The notes: generated from the letters alone by a model not told the origin. Shown: positions 11,090-19,690, counted from the first letter of the stretch. The stretch is DNA of 64,000 bases from Hydrogenophaga sp. Root209 (GCF_001428625.1 NZ_LMIE01000004.1:1-64000); one strand, 5' to 3'. Translations and numbers: made by a program.

Positions 11090-12067
11090 TCAGGGTGTGG
11101 GCGTGGCCACGCCAAACAGCCGGGCGCCGTTGTCCCAGGCGATGCGCCGCGCCACATCGATGGGCAAGCCGCCGAGCCAGGTGCGGTAGCCCTTCATGAG
11201 CTCGTCGTAGTACTGCCAGCGCTGGTTGATCCAGGTGTCCGAGCCGATGAGGAAACGGTCAGGGTACTTGAGCAGCAGCACCCGCCACTCGGGGCAGAGC
11301 TGGCCATCGGCGCATGTCAGGCCCGGGCGGTAGGAGAGTTCGCCCATCAACTTCGGATACCGCGCGAACAACTCGTCCACCCGGGCAGCGGGCGTGCCAC
11401 CGATGCCGGTGTGCGCCCAGATCAAACGAAAGCCCCCACGCTCCGCCGCTTCGCGGGTCGCTGCCCCCCGGGGGGGCTGATCCGGCTTGGGGCGGCCCGG
11501 CGCCAGATCGGCGCTGCCAGCTCTTGTGTTCGCCATCAACAGGTCGATCGCCACATCGTCCACATGCGCCAGCACAGCCAGGTCCTTCGCCTCGGCCAGC
11601 GCCATCAGCTGCTTCGCTACCGGGCCGTTGGCGTTCGCACTGTCGTACAGCTGAAACTCACCCAGGCCACGGTAGGGCCCGGCCGGAGTGCAGCGCGCCA
11701 GCTCGGTGTTCACCATGTCCACGATGGTGGGGTCGCGGAACCAGTTGCTGTAGTCGGCGCGGTTGCGGTAGAGGCGCACGAAGGGCACCACGGCCACGCC
11801 GGCGGCGCGGGTCTGCTCGCGCGCGGTGGCCAGGGCTTTGGTGCCGTCGTTGGGCCGCGAATTGGCGACGATCGCGCGCACACCGATCTTTTGCATGCGC
11901 CCCAGCACATCGGCCATGGGGTGTGGGCAGCCCGGCGCCGGCGCGTCGTGGGTGCAGGCCTCGTCGTTGTAATGCAGGTGGGCGTCAAACAACGGGCCGC
12001 TGTAATCGGTCGCCGCTGCGGCCGTGCACACCGCCATCAGACCGCTGAGCAGGCCCACGCGCCGCAT
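11090..12067 (-). CDS. Amidohydrolase (TIM-barrel metal-dependent hydrolase) with repeat-encoded insertion
   Basis: A 325-residue amidohydrolase_2-type protein with an N-terminal signal peptide (cleavage near AAAA19). Likely metal ligands are FDAHLH (His30, His32), His168 in LAHVDD and His219 in WAHTG, with the barrel-end Asp in GSDTW. Residues 189-212 (starting [11 protein letters not shown]) are not expected in the fold and are coded by a GC-rich repeat of a kind usually found between genes; they lie between two metal-ligand strands. The frame is intact, so the protein may still be active. Substrate is unknown. Its start is 5 bp from the stop of the dienelactone hydrolase gene upstream. Confidence 0.78.
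   Translation of the reverse strand: MRRVGLLSGLMAVCTAAAATDYSGPLFDAHLHYNDEACTHDAPAPGCPHPMADVLGRMQKIGVRAIVANSRPNDGTKALATAREQTRAAGVAVVPFVRLYRNRADYSNWFRDPTIVDMVNTELARCTPAGPYRGLGEFQLYDSANANGPVAKQLMALAEAKDLAVLAHVDDVAIDLLMANTRAGSADLAPGRPKPDQPPRGAATREAAERGGFRLIWAHTGIGGTPAARVDELFARYPKLMGELSYRPGLTCADGQLCPEWRVLLLKYPDRFLIGSDTWINQRWQYYDELMKGYRTWLGGLPIDVARRIAWDNGARLFGVATPTP
11432..11504 (-). repeat. GC-rich palindromic repeat inside a coding region
   Basis: A GC-rich unit centred on CCCCCCGGGGGGG, with flanks like CGACCCGCGAAGCGGCGGAG on the minus strand. From memory this resembles high-copy intergenic repeats of Comamonadaceae. Here it sits in frame inside the amidohydrolase gene. A shorter relative is at 14806-14848. 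Confidence 0.6.
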
Positions 12068-12072
12068 CGCCG

Positions 12073-12762
12073 TCAGCCGATGTGCTGGGCGAAGAAAGCC
12101 AGTGTGCGTTCGCGTGCCAGCTTGGCGGCGGCCTCGTTGTACGAGCCGCGCTGGTCACAGTTGAAGCCGTGGTTCGCTTCGTACACGTGCACCGTCACGT
12201 CGGGTTGCGCCTTCTTGAAAACCTCTATGGTGTCCATCGGAATCCAATGGTCCTGATCGCCGAAATGCACCATCACGGGCACGGTCGGCTCACGCGCGGC
12301 TTCGGCAGCCGCGGTCATGCCGCCACCGTAGTACGGCACGGCGGCCGACAAGCCCGTGAGCGTGCAGGCCGCGCGCCAGGTGAGCAGGCCGCCCCAGCAG
12401 TAGCCGACGATGCCGACCTTGCCGGCCTGGGCCGCGTGGTCGATCGCGGCCTGGATGTCGGCCATCACGCCGGGCGCGGGCAGGCCCTCCACGGCGGTCT
12501 TGAAACCGAAACCGGCGTTCATGTCCGCCTCGGTGTAGCCCAGGTCCACACCGGGCTGGACGCGGTGGAAGGTGGCGGGTGCCACGACAAAGTAACCATC
12601 GGCCGCGTAGCCATCGGCCACAGAGCGGATGTGTGAATTCACGCCGAAGATTTCCTGCAGCACGACCAGACCACCTTTGGCTTTGGGGTTGCCCGCAGGC
12701 CCAGCCACGTAAGCCGGAAAGGTGGTGCCGTCAGCGGACTTGAGTTCAATCATGTGTCCCAT
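12073..12762 (-). CDS. Dienelactone hydrolase family protein
   Basis: A 229-residue alpha/beta hydrolase of the dienelactone hydrolase family, whose founding member opens the lactone in chlorocatechol degradation. The family nucleophile is Cys122 in GYCWGG; Asp171 (GDQDHWIP) and His198 (ANHGFNC) complete the triad. QEIFGVN near residue 37 is also diagnostic. The real substrate may differ, since many family members act on other esters or lactones. It forms a run with the amidohydrolase downstream and the DsbA-like isomerase upstream, all on the minus strand. Confidence 0.88.
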   Translation of the reverse strand: MGHMIELKSADGTTFPAYVAGPAGNPKAKGGLVVLQEIFGVNSHIRSVADGYAADGYFVVAPATFHRVQPGVDLGYTEADMNAGFGFKTAVEGLPAPGVMADIQAAIDHAAQAGKVGIVGYCWGGLLTWRAACTLTGLSAAVPYYGGGMTAAAEAAREPTVPVMVHFGDQDHWIPMDTIEVFKKAQPDVTVHVYEANHGFNCDQRGSYNEAAAKLARERTLAFFAQHIG

Positions 12763-12792
12763 GGGATATCTCCTGTTGTCGGTTGAGAAAAT

Positions 12793-13392
12793 TCAAGTGC
12801 GCAGTTTGCGCGCCACGAAGTCGAGCCGGTCCTGACCCCAGAACAGCTCGCCGTCGATCACGTAGCTGGGTGCGCCGAACACGCTGGCGTCGATGGCCGC
12901 TTGCGTTTGTTCGTCGTAGCGTGCCTGCACATCGGGCTGCTCCGACTGGCCCAGCCGCGCCGCATCCAGACCGCACTCGGCCAGCAAGGCCGCCAGCGTG
13001 CTTGTGTCGGCGATGTCGCGCTCCTGCGCCCACACGGCAGCGGTCACGGCACCGGTCAGCTTCATGGCCGCATCGGCGCCGTCGTGCATGGCCACCGCGG
13101 TGATCAGGCGCGCGGCCGGATCACCCGCCACGGGGAAAAAACGCGGCTCGGGATTCAGCGGCAGGCCCAGCGCGTCGCTGAAACGACGCAGCTCCAACAG
13201 CCGATAGGCCTGGCGCTGCGGCGCCCGCTTGGGCAGCGGCAGGCCGCCGGAGAGCGGGAAGATCTTGCCCAGGTCCATGGGCAGCACGCGCACAACAGCG
13301 CCGGTCTCGCGCACCAGGGTGGCAAAGCGCTCGTGGCCCAGGTAGGTCCAGGGGCTCTGCGGTGCAAAAAAGTAGTCGACTGTGCGACGCAT
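12793..13392 (-). CDS. 2-hydroxychromene-2-carboxylate isomerase family protein (DsbA-like)
   Basis: A 199-residue kappa-class GST/DsbA-fold protein. It begins MRRTVDYFFAPQSPWTYLG, where the SPW(T)Y segment is the usual active-site region of HCCA isomerases, and ends with FGAPSYVIDGELFWGQDRLDF, a family signature (FGxPx...FWGQDRL). Relatives isomerise a glutathione-dependent intermediate of naphthalene degradation; the natural substrate here is unknown. The ATG was chosen because it is preceded by AGGAG; the open frame extends 23 codons further without similarity. It diverges from the SDR gene. Confidence 0.85.
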   Translation of the reverse strand: MRRTVDYFFAPQSPWTYLGHERFATLVRETGAVVRVLPMDLGKIFPLSGGLPLPKRAPQRQAYRLLELRRFSDALGLPLNPEPRFFPVAGDPAARLITAVAMHDGADAAMKLTGAVTAAVWAQERDIADTSTLAALLAECGLDAARLGQSEQPDVQARYDEQTQAAIDASVFGAPSYVIDGELFWGQDRLDFVARKLRT

Positions 13393-13478
13393 GGTGATCT
13401 CCTGACGCTGTTGTAATGACCGGCTGGTGGCGAGCCCGTGTTGTACGCGATGCCGCCACATTCTGCAGGAGGCGGGTT

Positions 13479-14237
13479 ATGGACAAGGCGAGTGGGCGGG
13501 TGCTGTTGGTCACCGGCGGCGGGCGCGGCATCGGTGCGGCCACGGCGCGGCTGGCGGCCTCGCAAGGCTGGGCGGTGGCGGTGAACTACACCACGAACTC
13601 GCTGGCCGCCGACGAGGTGGTGCGCGGCATCCGCGAGCTGGGCGGCACGGCCATCACGGTGCAGGCCGACGTGGCCGATGAGGCCCAGGTGCTGGCGATG
13701 TTCCAGAAGATCGACGCCAAACTCGGCCGCCTCACCGGACTGGTGAACAACGCGGGCGTGGTCGATGTGAGCGCGCGGGTCGACGAGATGAGCGTGGCGC
13801 GCTGGCGCCGCATGTTCGACATCAACGTGATCGGCTCGATGCTGTGCGCGCGCGAGGCGGTGCGCCGCATGAGCACGAAACACGGCGGCGAAGGCGGCTC
13901 AATAGTCAACGTGTCGAGTGCCGCATCGCGCCTGGGCTCGCCAGGGCAGTATGTGGACTACGCCGCGGCCAAAGGCGCCATCGACGCCTTCACCATCGGC
14001 CTGGCAAAGGAGGTGGCCGCCGAAGGCATTCGCGTGAACGCGGTGCGACCCGGCCTGATCGAGACCGAGATCCACGCCTCGGGCGGTCTGCCCGACCGCG
14101 TGCGCGACCTGCAGCACCTGGTGCCGATGCAGCGCGGCGGCCAGGCGGGCGAGGTGGCGCAGGCCATCGCCTGGCTGCTGTCCGACGCGGCCAGCTACAC
14201 CACCATGAGTTTGCTCGACGTATCCGGAGGACGCTGA
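13479..14237 (+). CDS. Short-chain dehydrogenase/reductase
   Basis: A classical 252-residue SDR. The cofactor motif TGGGRGIG is at residues 12-19, NNAG at 90-93, and the catalytic Ser147 with Tyr161-x3-Lys165 (YAAAK) are in place. The C-terminal VSGGR ending is typical of FabG-like oxidoreductases. The substrate is unknown. A strong AGGAGG ribosome site precedes the ATG, which was preferred to an upstream in-frame start. The MaoC-like gene follows after two bases, suggesting a paired dehydrogenase/hydratase step. Confidence 0.9.
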   Translation: MDKASGRVLLVTGGGRGIGAATARLAASQGWAVAVNYTTNSLAADEVVRGIRELGGTAITVQADVADEAQVLAMFQKIDAKLGRLTGLVNNAGVVDVSARVDEMSVARWRRMFDINVIGSMLCAREAVRRMSTKHGGEGGSIVNVSSAASRLGSPGQYVDYAAAKGAIDAFTIGLAKEVAAEGIRVNAVRPGLIETEIHASGGLPDRVRDLQHLVPMQRGGQAGEVAQAIAWLLSDAASYTTMSLLDVSGGR

Positions 14238-14239
14238 AG

Positions 14240-14710
14240 ATGACCAACACACACATCAAGTACTGGTGGGAAGACCTGCAGGTCGGTGAGACGCGCGACC
14301 TGGGCACGATCACGCCGACCGAAGAGGAAACGGTGGCCTTCGCGCGCCAGTTCGACCCGCAGCCCTTCCACCTTGATGCCGAGGCGGCCAAGGCGTCGGT
14401 GTTCGGCGCGCTCAGTGCCAGCGGCTGGCACACCTGCGCCATGGCCATGCGGCTGATGGTGACGAACTTCCTGCATGAGAGCTCCAGCCTGGGTTCGCCG
14501 GGTCTGGAGAGCCTGAAGTGGCTCAAGCCCGTGTTCCCCGGCGACACGCTGCGTCTGCAACACACCATCCTGGAAAAACGCCCCATGAGCAAGCGGCTGG
14601 ACGTGGGCCTGGTGCGCACAAGCTGGGAGATGTTCAACCAGCATGGCGACAAGGTGCTGTTCATGGAGGGTTACGGCATGTTCAGAAGACGCGAGCCGGG
14701 AACCCCCTAG
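14240..14710 (+). CDS. MaoC-family (R)-specific enoyl-CoA hydratase-like protein
   Basis: A 156-residue hot-dog-fold protein. FARQFDPQPFHLD carries the Asp and His of the MaoC/R-hydratase active site, and the C-terminal strand region ends in FMEGYGMFRR. Such enzymes hydrate trans-2-enoyl-CoA thioesters. GGAGG precedes the ATG. It is immediately downstream of the SDR gene, so the two may act in sequence on an acyl-CoA. Confidence 0.87.
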   Translation: MTNTHIKYWWEDLQVGETRDLGTITPTEEETVAFARQFDPQPFHLDAEAAKASVFGALSASGWHTCAMAMRLMVTNFLHESSSLGSPGLESLKWLKPVFPGDTLRLQHTILEKRPMSKRLDVGLVRTSWEMFNQHGDKVLFMEGYGMFRRREPGTP

Positions 14711-14805
14711 CGCGCTTGCTTCGCCAGTCCCCGAAAGGCACTGTCACCGGCGCGAAGTGCACCATCCAGGGCGCGCGAGGATCCGGCTCCGCCGGTCCCA
14801 GCGTG

Positions 14806-14848
14806 CGCCCCCTTGAGGGGGACGCGCGCAGCGCGGCGGGGGTGGGCC
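14806..14848. repeat. GC-rich palindromic intergenic repeat
   Basis: Contains CCCCCTTGAGGGGG followed by a CGCGCGCAGCGCGGCGGGGG segment, ending 10 bp before the marC start. It belongs to the same style of repeat as 11432-11504. It occupies the 148-bp gap between the maoC-like and marC-like genes, in which no other feature was seen. Confidence 0.6.
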
Positions 14849-14858
14849 ACAATCACTC

Positions 14859-15479
14859 ATGGACTTCAAGCCGCTCATCACCCTGCTGGCCATCGTCAAC
14901 CCGCTGGCGATCGTGCCTTTCTTCATCCACTACACGCAGGGCTTTTCGCGCAAGCAGCGGCGGCGCACGGTGATGATTTCTGCGTTCAGCGCCTTCGCGG
15001 TGATCGCCACCTGCGCCATCATCGGCCTGCAGATCCTCGAGTTCTTCAGCATCTCGCTGGCCAGCTTCCAGGTCGGTGGCGGCATGCTGCTGCTGACCTC
15101 GGCGCTGTCCATGCTCAACGCACAACCCGCCGAAGCCAAGACCAACGAACTGGAGGTGAGCGACGCCTCGGCACGGGCCTCCATCGCGGTGGTGCCGCTC
15201 ACCATTCCGCTGCTCACCGGCCCGGCCACCATGTCCACCGTGGTGATCTACGCCGACCAGGCCAAGACCTTCTTCCAGCACGCCGCGCTGGTGGGCTACG
15301 GCGTGGTGATCGCGCTGGCCACCGCGATCTGCTTCACGCTGGCCGAGCCGATCGCGCGTTTCCTGGGCCAGACCGGCATCAACGTGATGACGCGGCTGAT
15401 GGGCCTGATCCTGGCCGCGCTGTCGGTGGAGGTGATGGCCACGGGCCTGGTGAAGCTGTTCCCAGCCCTCGCGGGCTAG
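14859..15479 (+). CDS. marC: MarC family integral membrane protein
   Basis: A 206-residue protein with six hydrophobic segments. The opening LLAIVNPLAIVPFFIHYT and the central VPLTIPLLTGPATMST are MarC/UPF0056 signatures. The family was once linked to multiple antibiotic resistance but its function is not established. It is transcribed alone, convergent with the dctP-like gene, whose stop is only 7 bp away. Confidence 0.88.
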   Translation: MDFKPLITLLAIVNPLAIVPFFIHYTQGFSRKQRRRTVMISAFSAFAVIATCAIIGLQILEFFSISLASFQVGGGMLLLTSALSMLNAQPAEAKTNELEVSDASARASIAVVPLTIPLLTGPATMSTVVIYADQAKTFFQHAALVGYGVVIALATAICFTLAEPIARFLGQTGINVMTRLMGLILAALSVEVMATGLVKLFPALAG

Positions 15480-15486
15480 GATCTAT

Positions 15487-16503
15487 TCACTTCAACTTTT
15501 GTGTTTCGGCGCGAAACTCCGCCAGCACACCGCGCGCGTTCTTCAGGCCCCGCGCCTCGGCGGCGGCCACCCACTTGTCTTCCAGCGCGGCCTGCCTGGC
15601 CTTGACCTCGCTCACGAAGGCGTCGCTGGCCATCTGGCGCTGCACGCCGGTGGTCTTCTGGATGTCTCGCGACGCCGCATCGGTGCGGTCCCAGCCAGCG
15701 GCGAACAGGCGCGCCGCGGCCTCGCCCGAGACCTTGTCGACCGCCGCCTTGTCGGTGGCCGACAGCGCGTCGTACTTGGCCTTGTTCATCATGAAGACGA
15801 AGCTGATGTTGTAGAGGCCGCCCGGGAAGGTGGTGGCGTACTTCACCATCGACAGGCGCATGGACTGCAGCGACTCGTCGGGGAAGAAGGTGCCGTCCAT
15901 CACACCGGTGGACAACAGCTCGAACGATTCGGTGGCGGGCTTGAGCGTGGTGTTCCAGCCCATGAGCTTGGAGAGCTCGTTGATGTTGCCGCCACCGATG
16001 CGGAACTTGAGCTTGCCCGCATCGGCCGCGCTGGTCACCGGCTGCTTGACGGTGAAGATGATGCCCGGGCCGTGCGTGAACACCGCCAGCGTCTTGATGC
16101 CGCGGTGCTCGCCCAGCGGCGCGAAGTACTTGTCGTAAATGCGCTGGTAGGCCACCGAGGTGGCGGTGGAGCTGTCGCCCAGGAAGGGGAACTCGGCCAC
16201 CTGCGTGAAGATGAAACGACCCGGCGTGTAGCCGTCCACCGTGAACGAGACGTCGGCCAGGCCATCGCGCACCGCGTCGAAGGTGCCGGGTGGTGCCGAC
16301 ACCGCCTTGGGCAGCAGGTTGCACTTCACGCTGCCCTTGCTCTCCTTCTCCACCGCCTCGCACCACTGGTTCTGCGCCACGGTGGCGCCGTGGGCGGGCG
16401 GCAGCCAGGTGGAGACGCTGAGCACGGTCTGGGCGCCAGCCAGGCCCGTGGTCAGCAGCGCGGCGGCGGCCATGGAAGAGGACAGGAAGGTCTTGCGGGT
16501 CAT
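15487..16503 (-). CDS. dctP: TRAP transporter solute-binding protein (DctP family)
   Basis: A 338-residue periplasmic binding protein of a tripartite ATP-independent transporter. The signal peptide ends near GLAGA24. The body has DctP features: LADVSFTVDGYTPGRF, the middle KLKFRIGGGNINELS segment with the substrate-contact Arg, and SLQSMRL. No DctQ or DctM membrane genes are visible here, so it is an orphan in this window. The Rieske oxygenase gene lies 17 bp upstream, which suggests the ligand is an aromatic or related carboxylate (inference). The frame is open upstream through the oxygenase gene; the ATG with the signal peptide was chosen. Confidence 0.88.
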   Translation of the reverse strand: MTRKTFLSSSMAAAALLTTGLAGAQTVLSVSTWLPPAHGATVAQNQWCEAVEKESKGSVKCNLLPKAVSAPPGTFDAVRDGLADVSFTVDGYTPGRFIFTQVAEFPFLGDSSTATSVAYQRIYDKYFAPLGEHRGIKTLAVFTHGPGIIFTVKQPVTSAADAGKLKFRIGGGNINELSKLMGWNTTLKPATESFELLSTGVMDGTFFPDESLQSMRLSMVKYATTFPGGLYNISFVFMMNKAKYDALSATDKAAVDKVSGEAAARLFAAGWDRTDAASRDIQKTTGVQRQMASDAFVSEVKARQAALEDKWVAAAEARGLKNARGVLAEFRAETQKLK

Positions 16504-16520
16504 CGAAGGTCTCCGGTGTT

Positions 16521-17606
16521 CTAGGCCGTCACGGCCGGTTGAGGGGAAGCGGTGGCGGCGTTGCGCTCGGCCTGGACACGGGCTTCGAGCAGGCGCCGGA
16601 AGGCGATCAGCGCGGCGTCCATGGCCAGCGGCATCATGGGCAGCGCGGGGTTGAGCTGGATGTTGCGGTGCTGCGCGGTGATCATGTCGCGGTCTTCGTT
16701 GAACGCGCCAACCAGGCTGTTGAAGATGCTCTCGGTCACGCTGTCGTCGCCCTCGTTCACCGGGTGCGACTGCTGGAAGAAGTAGTGCGTGGAGGTGGTG
16801 GTCTCGGGCGTGAGCGTCTGGCAGCTGTGCAGCCGCACCGAGGGGCCGGGCGCGTCGGGCGCGGTGCCGGTGGGGCGCCCGCCCGAGTGCATGAGCAGCG
16901 TGCCGGGCAGCAGGAATTCGTAGACGAACCAGCGGTCCAGGTTCGTCTCGAAGCGGCGGAAGCGCTGGTAGAACGGCGGCGGCGGCACGTCGTTCACGTG
17001 GCGCGAGACCTTGATGCCCATCTGCGGCCAGTCGGCCGTGGCGCCGGGCACCGGCTCGATCACCGGGCGCGACTGCGCGATGCGGGTGGAGCCGCCGAGC
17101 GACTTCTCGTGCACGTAGCTCAGGTGCGAGAAGTCGAGCAGGTTGTCGCAGATCAGCAGGTAAGGCGTGTCGTAGTGCAGGTAGCCGGGTTGGTGCCGCC
17201 ATTCGGGGCTGTCGCAGCTGAAGTTGTCGGGCAGCAGCGCTTCGTCGGCCCCCGCGGGGTCGCCCATCCAGACGAACACCCAGCGGTTCTTCACGGCCAC
17301 CGGGTAACGGCGCACGCGCGCCTTGGCCGGCACGATCTCGATGCCGGGCGCCTCCACGCACTGCCCCCGGGCGTCGAACTTCAAGCCGTGGTAGCCGCAT
17401 CGCACGCAGTCGCCCTCGCGCCGCCCCGCCGACAGCGGCGCGTGGCGGTGGCAGCAGCGGTCTTCCAGCGCCACCAGCGCGCCGGCCTGGGTGCGGTAGA
17501 CCAGCACCGGCTCGCCCAGCACGGTGCGGGTGAAGAGCTGCGGCGCGTCGGCCGCGGGAATCTCGTGGTCCCAGGCGATCACATACCAGCAGTTGCGCAG
17601 CCACAT
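16521..17606 (-). CDS. Rieske non-heme iron oxygenase, alpha subunit (VanA-like)
   Basis: A 361-residue aromatic-ring or O-demethylating oxygenase. The Rieske cluster ligands are Cys51-x-His53 and Cys70-x2-His73 (CGYHG). The mononuclear iron site shows as NLLDFSHLSYVH with His161 and His166. The overall shape resembles vanillate O-demethylase oxygenase and related enzymes that act on methoxy- or other substituted aromatic acids. A reductase partner is not visible nearby. It probably forms a transcription unit with the dctP-like gene. Confidence 0.88.
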   Translation of the reverse strand: MWLRNCWYVIAWDHEIPAADAPQLFTRTVLGEPVLVYRTQAGALVALEDRCCHRHAPLSAGRREGDCVRCGYHGLKFDARGQCVEAPGIEIVPAKARVRRYPVAVKNRWVFVWMGDPAGADEALLPDNFSCDSPEWRHQPGYLHYDTPYLLICDNLLDFSHLSYVHEKSLGGSTRIAQSRPVIEPVPGATADWPQMGIKVSRHVNDVPPPPFYQRFRRFETNLDRWFVYEFLLPGTLLMHSGGRPTGTAPDAPGPSVRLHSCQTLTPETTTSTHYFFQQSHPVNEGDDSVTESIFNSLVGAFNEDRDMITAQHRNIQLNPALPMMPLAMDAALIAFRRLLEARVQAERNAATASPQPAVTA

Positions 17607-17663
17607 GGCCTGTCTCCTTTCGTATCGGGACAGCCCATGCTAGGCGGGGAGGTGCCGCACCCC

Positions 17664-17680
17664 GTCCCCTTCGAGGGGGA
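17664..17680. repeat. Small GC palindrome
   Basis: CCCCT and AGGGG flank a TCG loop. It may be a shortened relative of the GC-rich repeats at 11.4 and 14.8 kb. It lies in the 155-bp gap between the Rieske gene and yefM. Confidence 0.35.
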
Positions 17681-17718
17681 TGGATAGGGGTATGCCGCTA
17701 TCCACTGGCTCGTCTCGG

Positions 17719-17746
17719 TGAAAACATGTACAGTTTCGCGTACATA
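17719..17746 (+). promoter_or_regulatory. YefM-YoeB operator overlapping the yefM promoter
   Basis: TGTACA (17727-17732) and CGTACA (17739-17744) lie 12 bp apart centre to centre. In E. coli, YefM-YoeB operators are built from TGTACA cores at exactly this spacing. A GTGAAA...TACATA pair with a 16-base spacer could be the promoter, so binding would cover it and give autorepression. Confidence 0.7.
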
Positions 17747-17761
17747 TCTGGAGCTTTCAAC

Positions 17762-18013
17762 ATGGACGCCATCACCTATACCACCGCCCGCGCCAATCTC
17801 GCCCACACCATGAACCGGGTGTGCGAGAACCACGAGCCCTTGATCATCACCCGCAACAGCCAGCAGTCGGTGGTGATGATGTCGCTCGAAGACTTTCAGG
17901 CGTTGGAAGAAACTGCCTACCTGTTGCGCGTGCCCCGGAACGCCAGACGCCTGCTGGAAGCCGTCGCCAGCCTAGAAGGAGGGCAAGGCAAGGAGCGGGG
18001 ACTGGTCGAATGA
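17762..18013 (+). CDS. yefM: Antitoxin YefM (Phd/YefM family)
   Basis: An 83-residue antitoxin beginning MDAITYTTARANLAHTMNRV, the DNA-binding N-terminal fold of Phd/YefM proteins, with the conserved ITRNSQQSVVMMSLEDFQAL. The C-terminal part would wrap the toxin. The ATG downstream of the TGTACA operator was chosen; an in-frame start inside the operator is unlikely. The stop overlaps the yoeB start by four bases, giving translational coupling. The complex with YoeB should repress its own promoter. Confidence 0.93.
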   Translation: MDAITYTTARANLAHTMNRVCENHEPLIITRNSQQSVVMMSLEDFQALEETAYLLRVPRNARRLLEAVASLEGGQGKERGLVE

Positions 18014-18264
18014 AACTGGTCTTTGCGGAGCAGGCCTGGGAGGACTACCTGTACGGGCAGGACACCGACAAGAAGATGCTCAAGCGCATCAACGGCCTGA
18101 TCAAGGAGACTTGCCGCACGCCATTCGAAGGCACCGGCAAACCCGAAGGACTCAAGCACGCGCTGGCAGGCTACTGGTCACGCCGTATCAACGACGAGCA
18201 CCGCATGGTCTACAAAGTAGAGGGGGATGCGTTGCTGATTGCTCAGTTGAGATATCACTACTGA
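18010..18264 (+). CDS. yoeB: Toxin YoeB, ribosome-dependent mRNA endonuclease
   Basis: An 84-residue RelE-fold toxin, the same length as E. coli YoeB. The catalytic residues align exactly by position: Glu46, Arg65, His83 and Tyr84, with the usual RYHY C-terminus. It cleaves mRNA at the ribosomal A site when the antitoxin is lost. Nothing suggests inactivation. The pair lies between a catabolic gene and a broken gene, a common setting for mobile toxin-antitoxin modules. Confidence 0.95.
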   Translation: MKLVFAEQAWEDYLYGQDTDKKMLKRINGLIKETCRTPFEGTGKPEGLKHALAGYWSRRINDEHRMVYKVEGDALLIAQLRYHY

Positions 18265-18274
18265 ACCGACGAGG

Positions 18275-18803
18275 TTATCGCAGTGCGGCCTCGACGAGAG
18301 CACTAGGATCAGTGGCGGCAGCACACCAATCTGCAATGCTTGGGTGCATGGCGACCACGACCTTCAGACCGGAGGTGCCATCAAAGACTTGGCTCTTCCA
18401 GCGACGGTTGTTGACTTCAATGAACTGTCCAACAAGTCGCGTCGCCAGCAATCGTTCTCGCACAAAGTTTCCTGCGGTTGCGCCGAGGCACAACACCACA
18501 CGCGGCCGGAGTTCAGCGATCACCTGCGCGTGGAACGGCCAGCAAAGCGCTGCCAGCCCGCTCTTTACCTCTTTGATGAACTCCTCTCGTCGAGAGCGCA
18601 CAAAGATCAGGTTGCTTGCCGGTACCTTCCCGTCCAACAGTCTCATCGCCATGATCTTTGGCGTCACCGCCTGGATTCAAACCCAGCACATACAACGGAC
18701 GCGGCTCCGAAAAGGCCCATCGCCCGGAATAGAACACCTTGCCACACTCACCTAGAAGAGGACTCGGAACCAGGGTCGCGAAATGCTCAAGCATGGCGAT
18801 CAT
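18275..18803 (-). pseudogene. Broken uracil-DNA glycosylase superfamily gene
   Basis: Two pieces of one protein lie in different frames. The first (from 18803) starts MIAMLEHFATLVPSP and contains LYVLGLNPGGDAKDHGDET, the family motif-1 region. The second frame resumes near VPASNLIFVRSRREE and runs through VVLCLGATAGNFVRE to the motif AMHPS near the end. Intact relatives, as I remember them, have several dozen residues between these parts, so an internal deletion with a frame change near 18640-18650 is the likely cause. The gene cannot give a normal glycosylase. It sits beside the YefM-YoeB module. Confidence 0.72.
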
Positions 18804-18834
18804 TTGCGAATGAGTACCGAACTTCGCTCTTGAA

Positions 18835-19650
18835 CTACCCCAGCCACCGCGCCAACCGCAGCCGATCCGCCGGCAGGCCGGCCCCAGCCAGCTTGAGGTA
18901 GGCGCGCTTGCGCAGCGTCACCACGGTCGACGGCGCCACGTCGAGGTCGGCCGCGATGCCGTCGGCGCTGAGGCCGCAGGCGATGCGCGCGCACACGGCG
19001 CGCTCGCGCGGCGAGAGCGCGGGCGCCAGCCGCTCCAGGCGCTGCGCGGCCTGCGCCACCTGGGCCTGGCGGTCGGCCACCACCGCGCCCAGCTGCAACG
19101 CGGCCTGGTGGGCCTGGCGCAGCAGCGGCGCCAATGCCAGCAATTGACCGATCTCGTCCGGCCGGAACAGGCCCTGGCGGTCGTCGCGGTAGAGGTGGAT
19201 GGCCTGCACCGCGCCAGGCGCGGGTGCGTGCAGCAGCGTGAAGCGCTCGGTGAGGCGCTCGCGCACATAGATGTCGTCACGCCAACCCGCCACGGGCAGC
19301 TCGTCGGCGCGGCAATGCAGCACCGCCACCTCGCGCGCCGGGCGCCCGGCCACCTGGTCGGCGATGCGCATCACCGCGTCGCTGCGAAAGTAGCTGCGGC
19401 GGTAGATGGCGAAACACTCGGCCACCACATCGCGGCCCTGCGTGTCGCGCGAACTGCCTTCAACCAGTTCGGGGGTGTCGCGGCGGAAGGCCACGAGCGA
19501 GAGGTATTGCACCGGCACCACCGCCTGCACGGCCTGCAACAGGCGGGCCGCGCTCAGCGGCGCGCTGGCCACCTCGAGCAGGCCCTGAACAACCGGCGCC
19601 GGCACGGCGAGGCCGGCAGCGGGTGTATCGAGCGTCCAGGTGGAGGGCAT
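18835..19650 (-). CDS. LuxR-type transcriptional regulator
   Basis: A 271-residue protein whose C-terminus (about 212-265) is a GerE/LuxR helix-turn-helix: LSPRERAVCARIACGLSADG followed by IAADLDVAPSTVVTLRKRAY. The N-terminal 200 residues are not a recognisable receiver or autoinducer domain; they may sense a ligand. It is 40 bp downstream of the ketopantoate-reductase-like gene and on the same strand as the hpa operon, so it may control or be read with that operon. Confidence 0.8.
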   Translation of the reverse strand: MPSTWTLDTPAAGLAVPAPVVQGLLEVASAPLSAARLLQAVQAVVPVQYLSLVAFRRDTPELVEGSSRDTQGRDVVAECFAIYRRSYFRSDAVMRIADQVAGRPAREVAVLHCRADELPVAGWRDDIYVRERLTERFTLLHAPAPGAVQAIHLYRDDRQGLFRPDEIGQLLALAPLLRQAHQAALQLGAVVADRQAQVAQAAQRLERLAPALSPRERAVCARIACGLSADGIAADLDVAPSTVVTLRKRAYLKLAGAGLPADRLRLARWLG

Positions 19651-19690
19651 GGGCGGATTCTTCAGCGCCGGGCCGCGAACCGCCAGCGGG

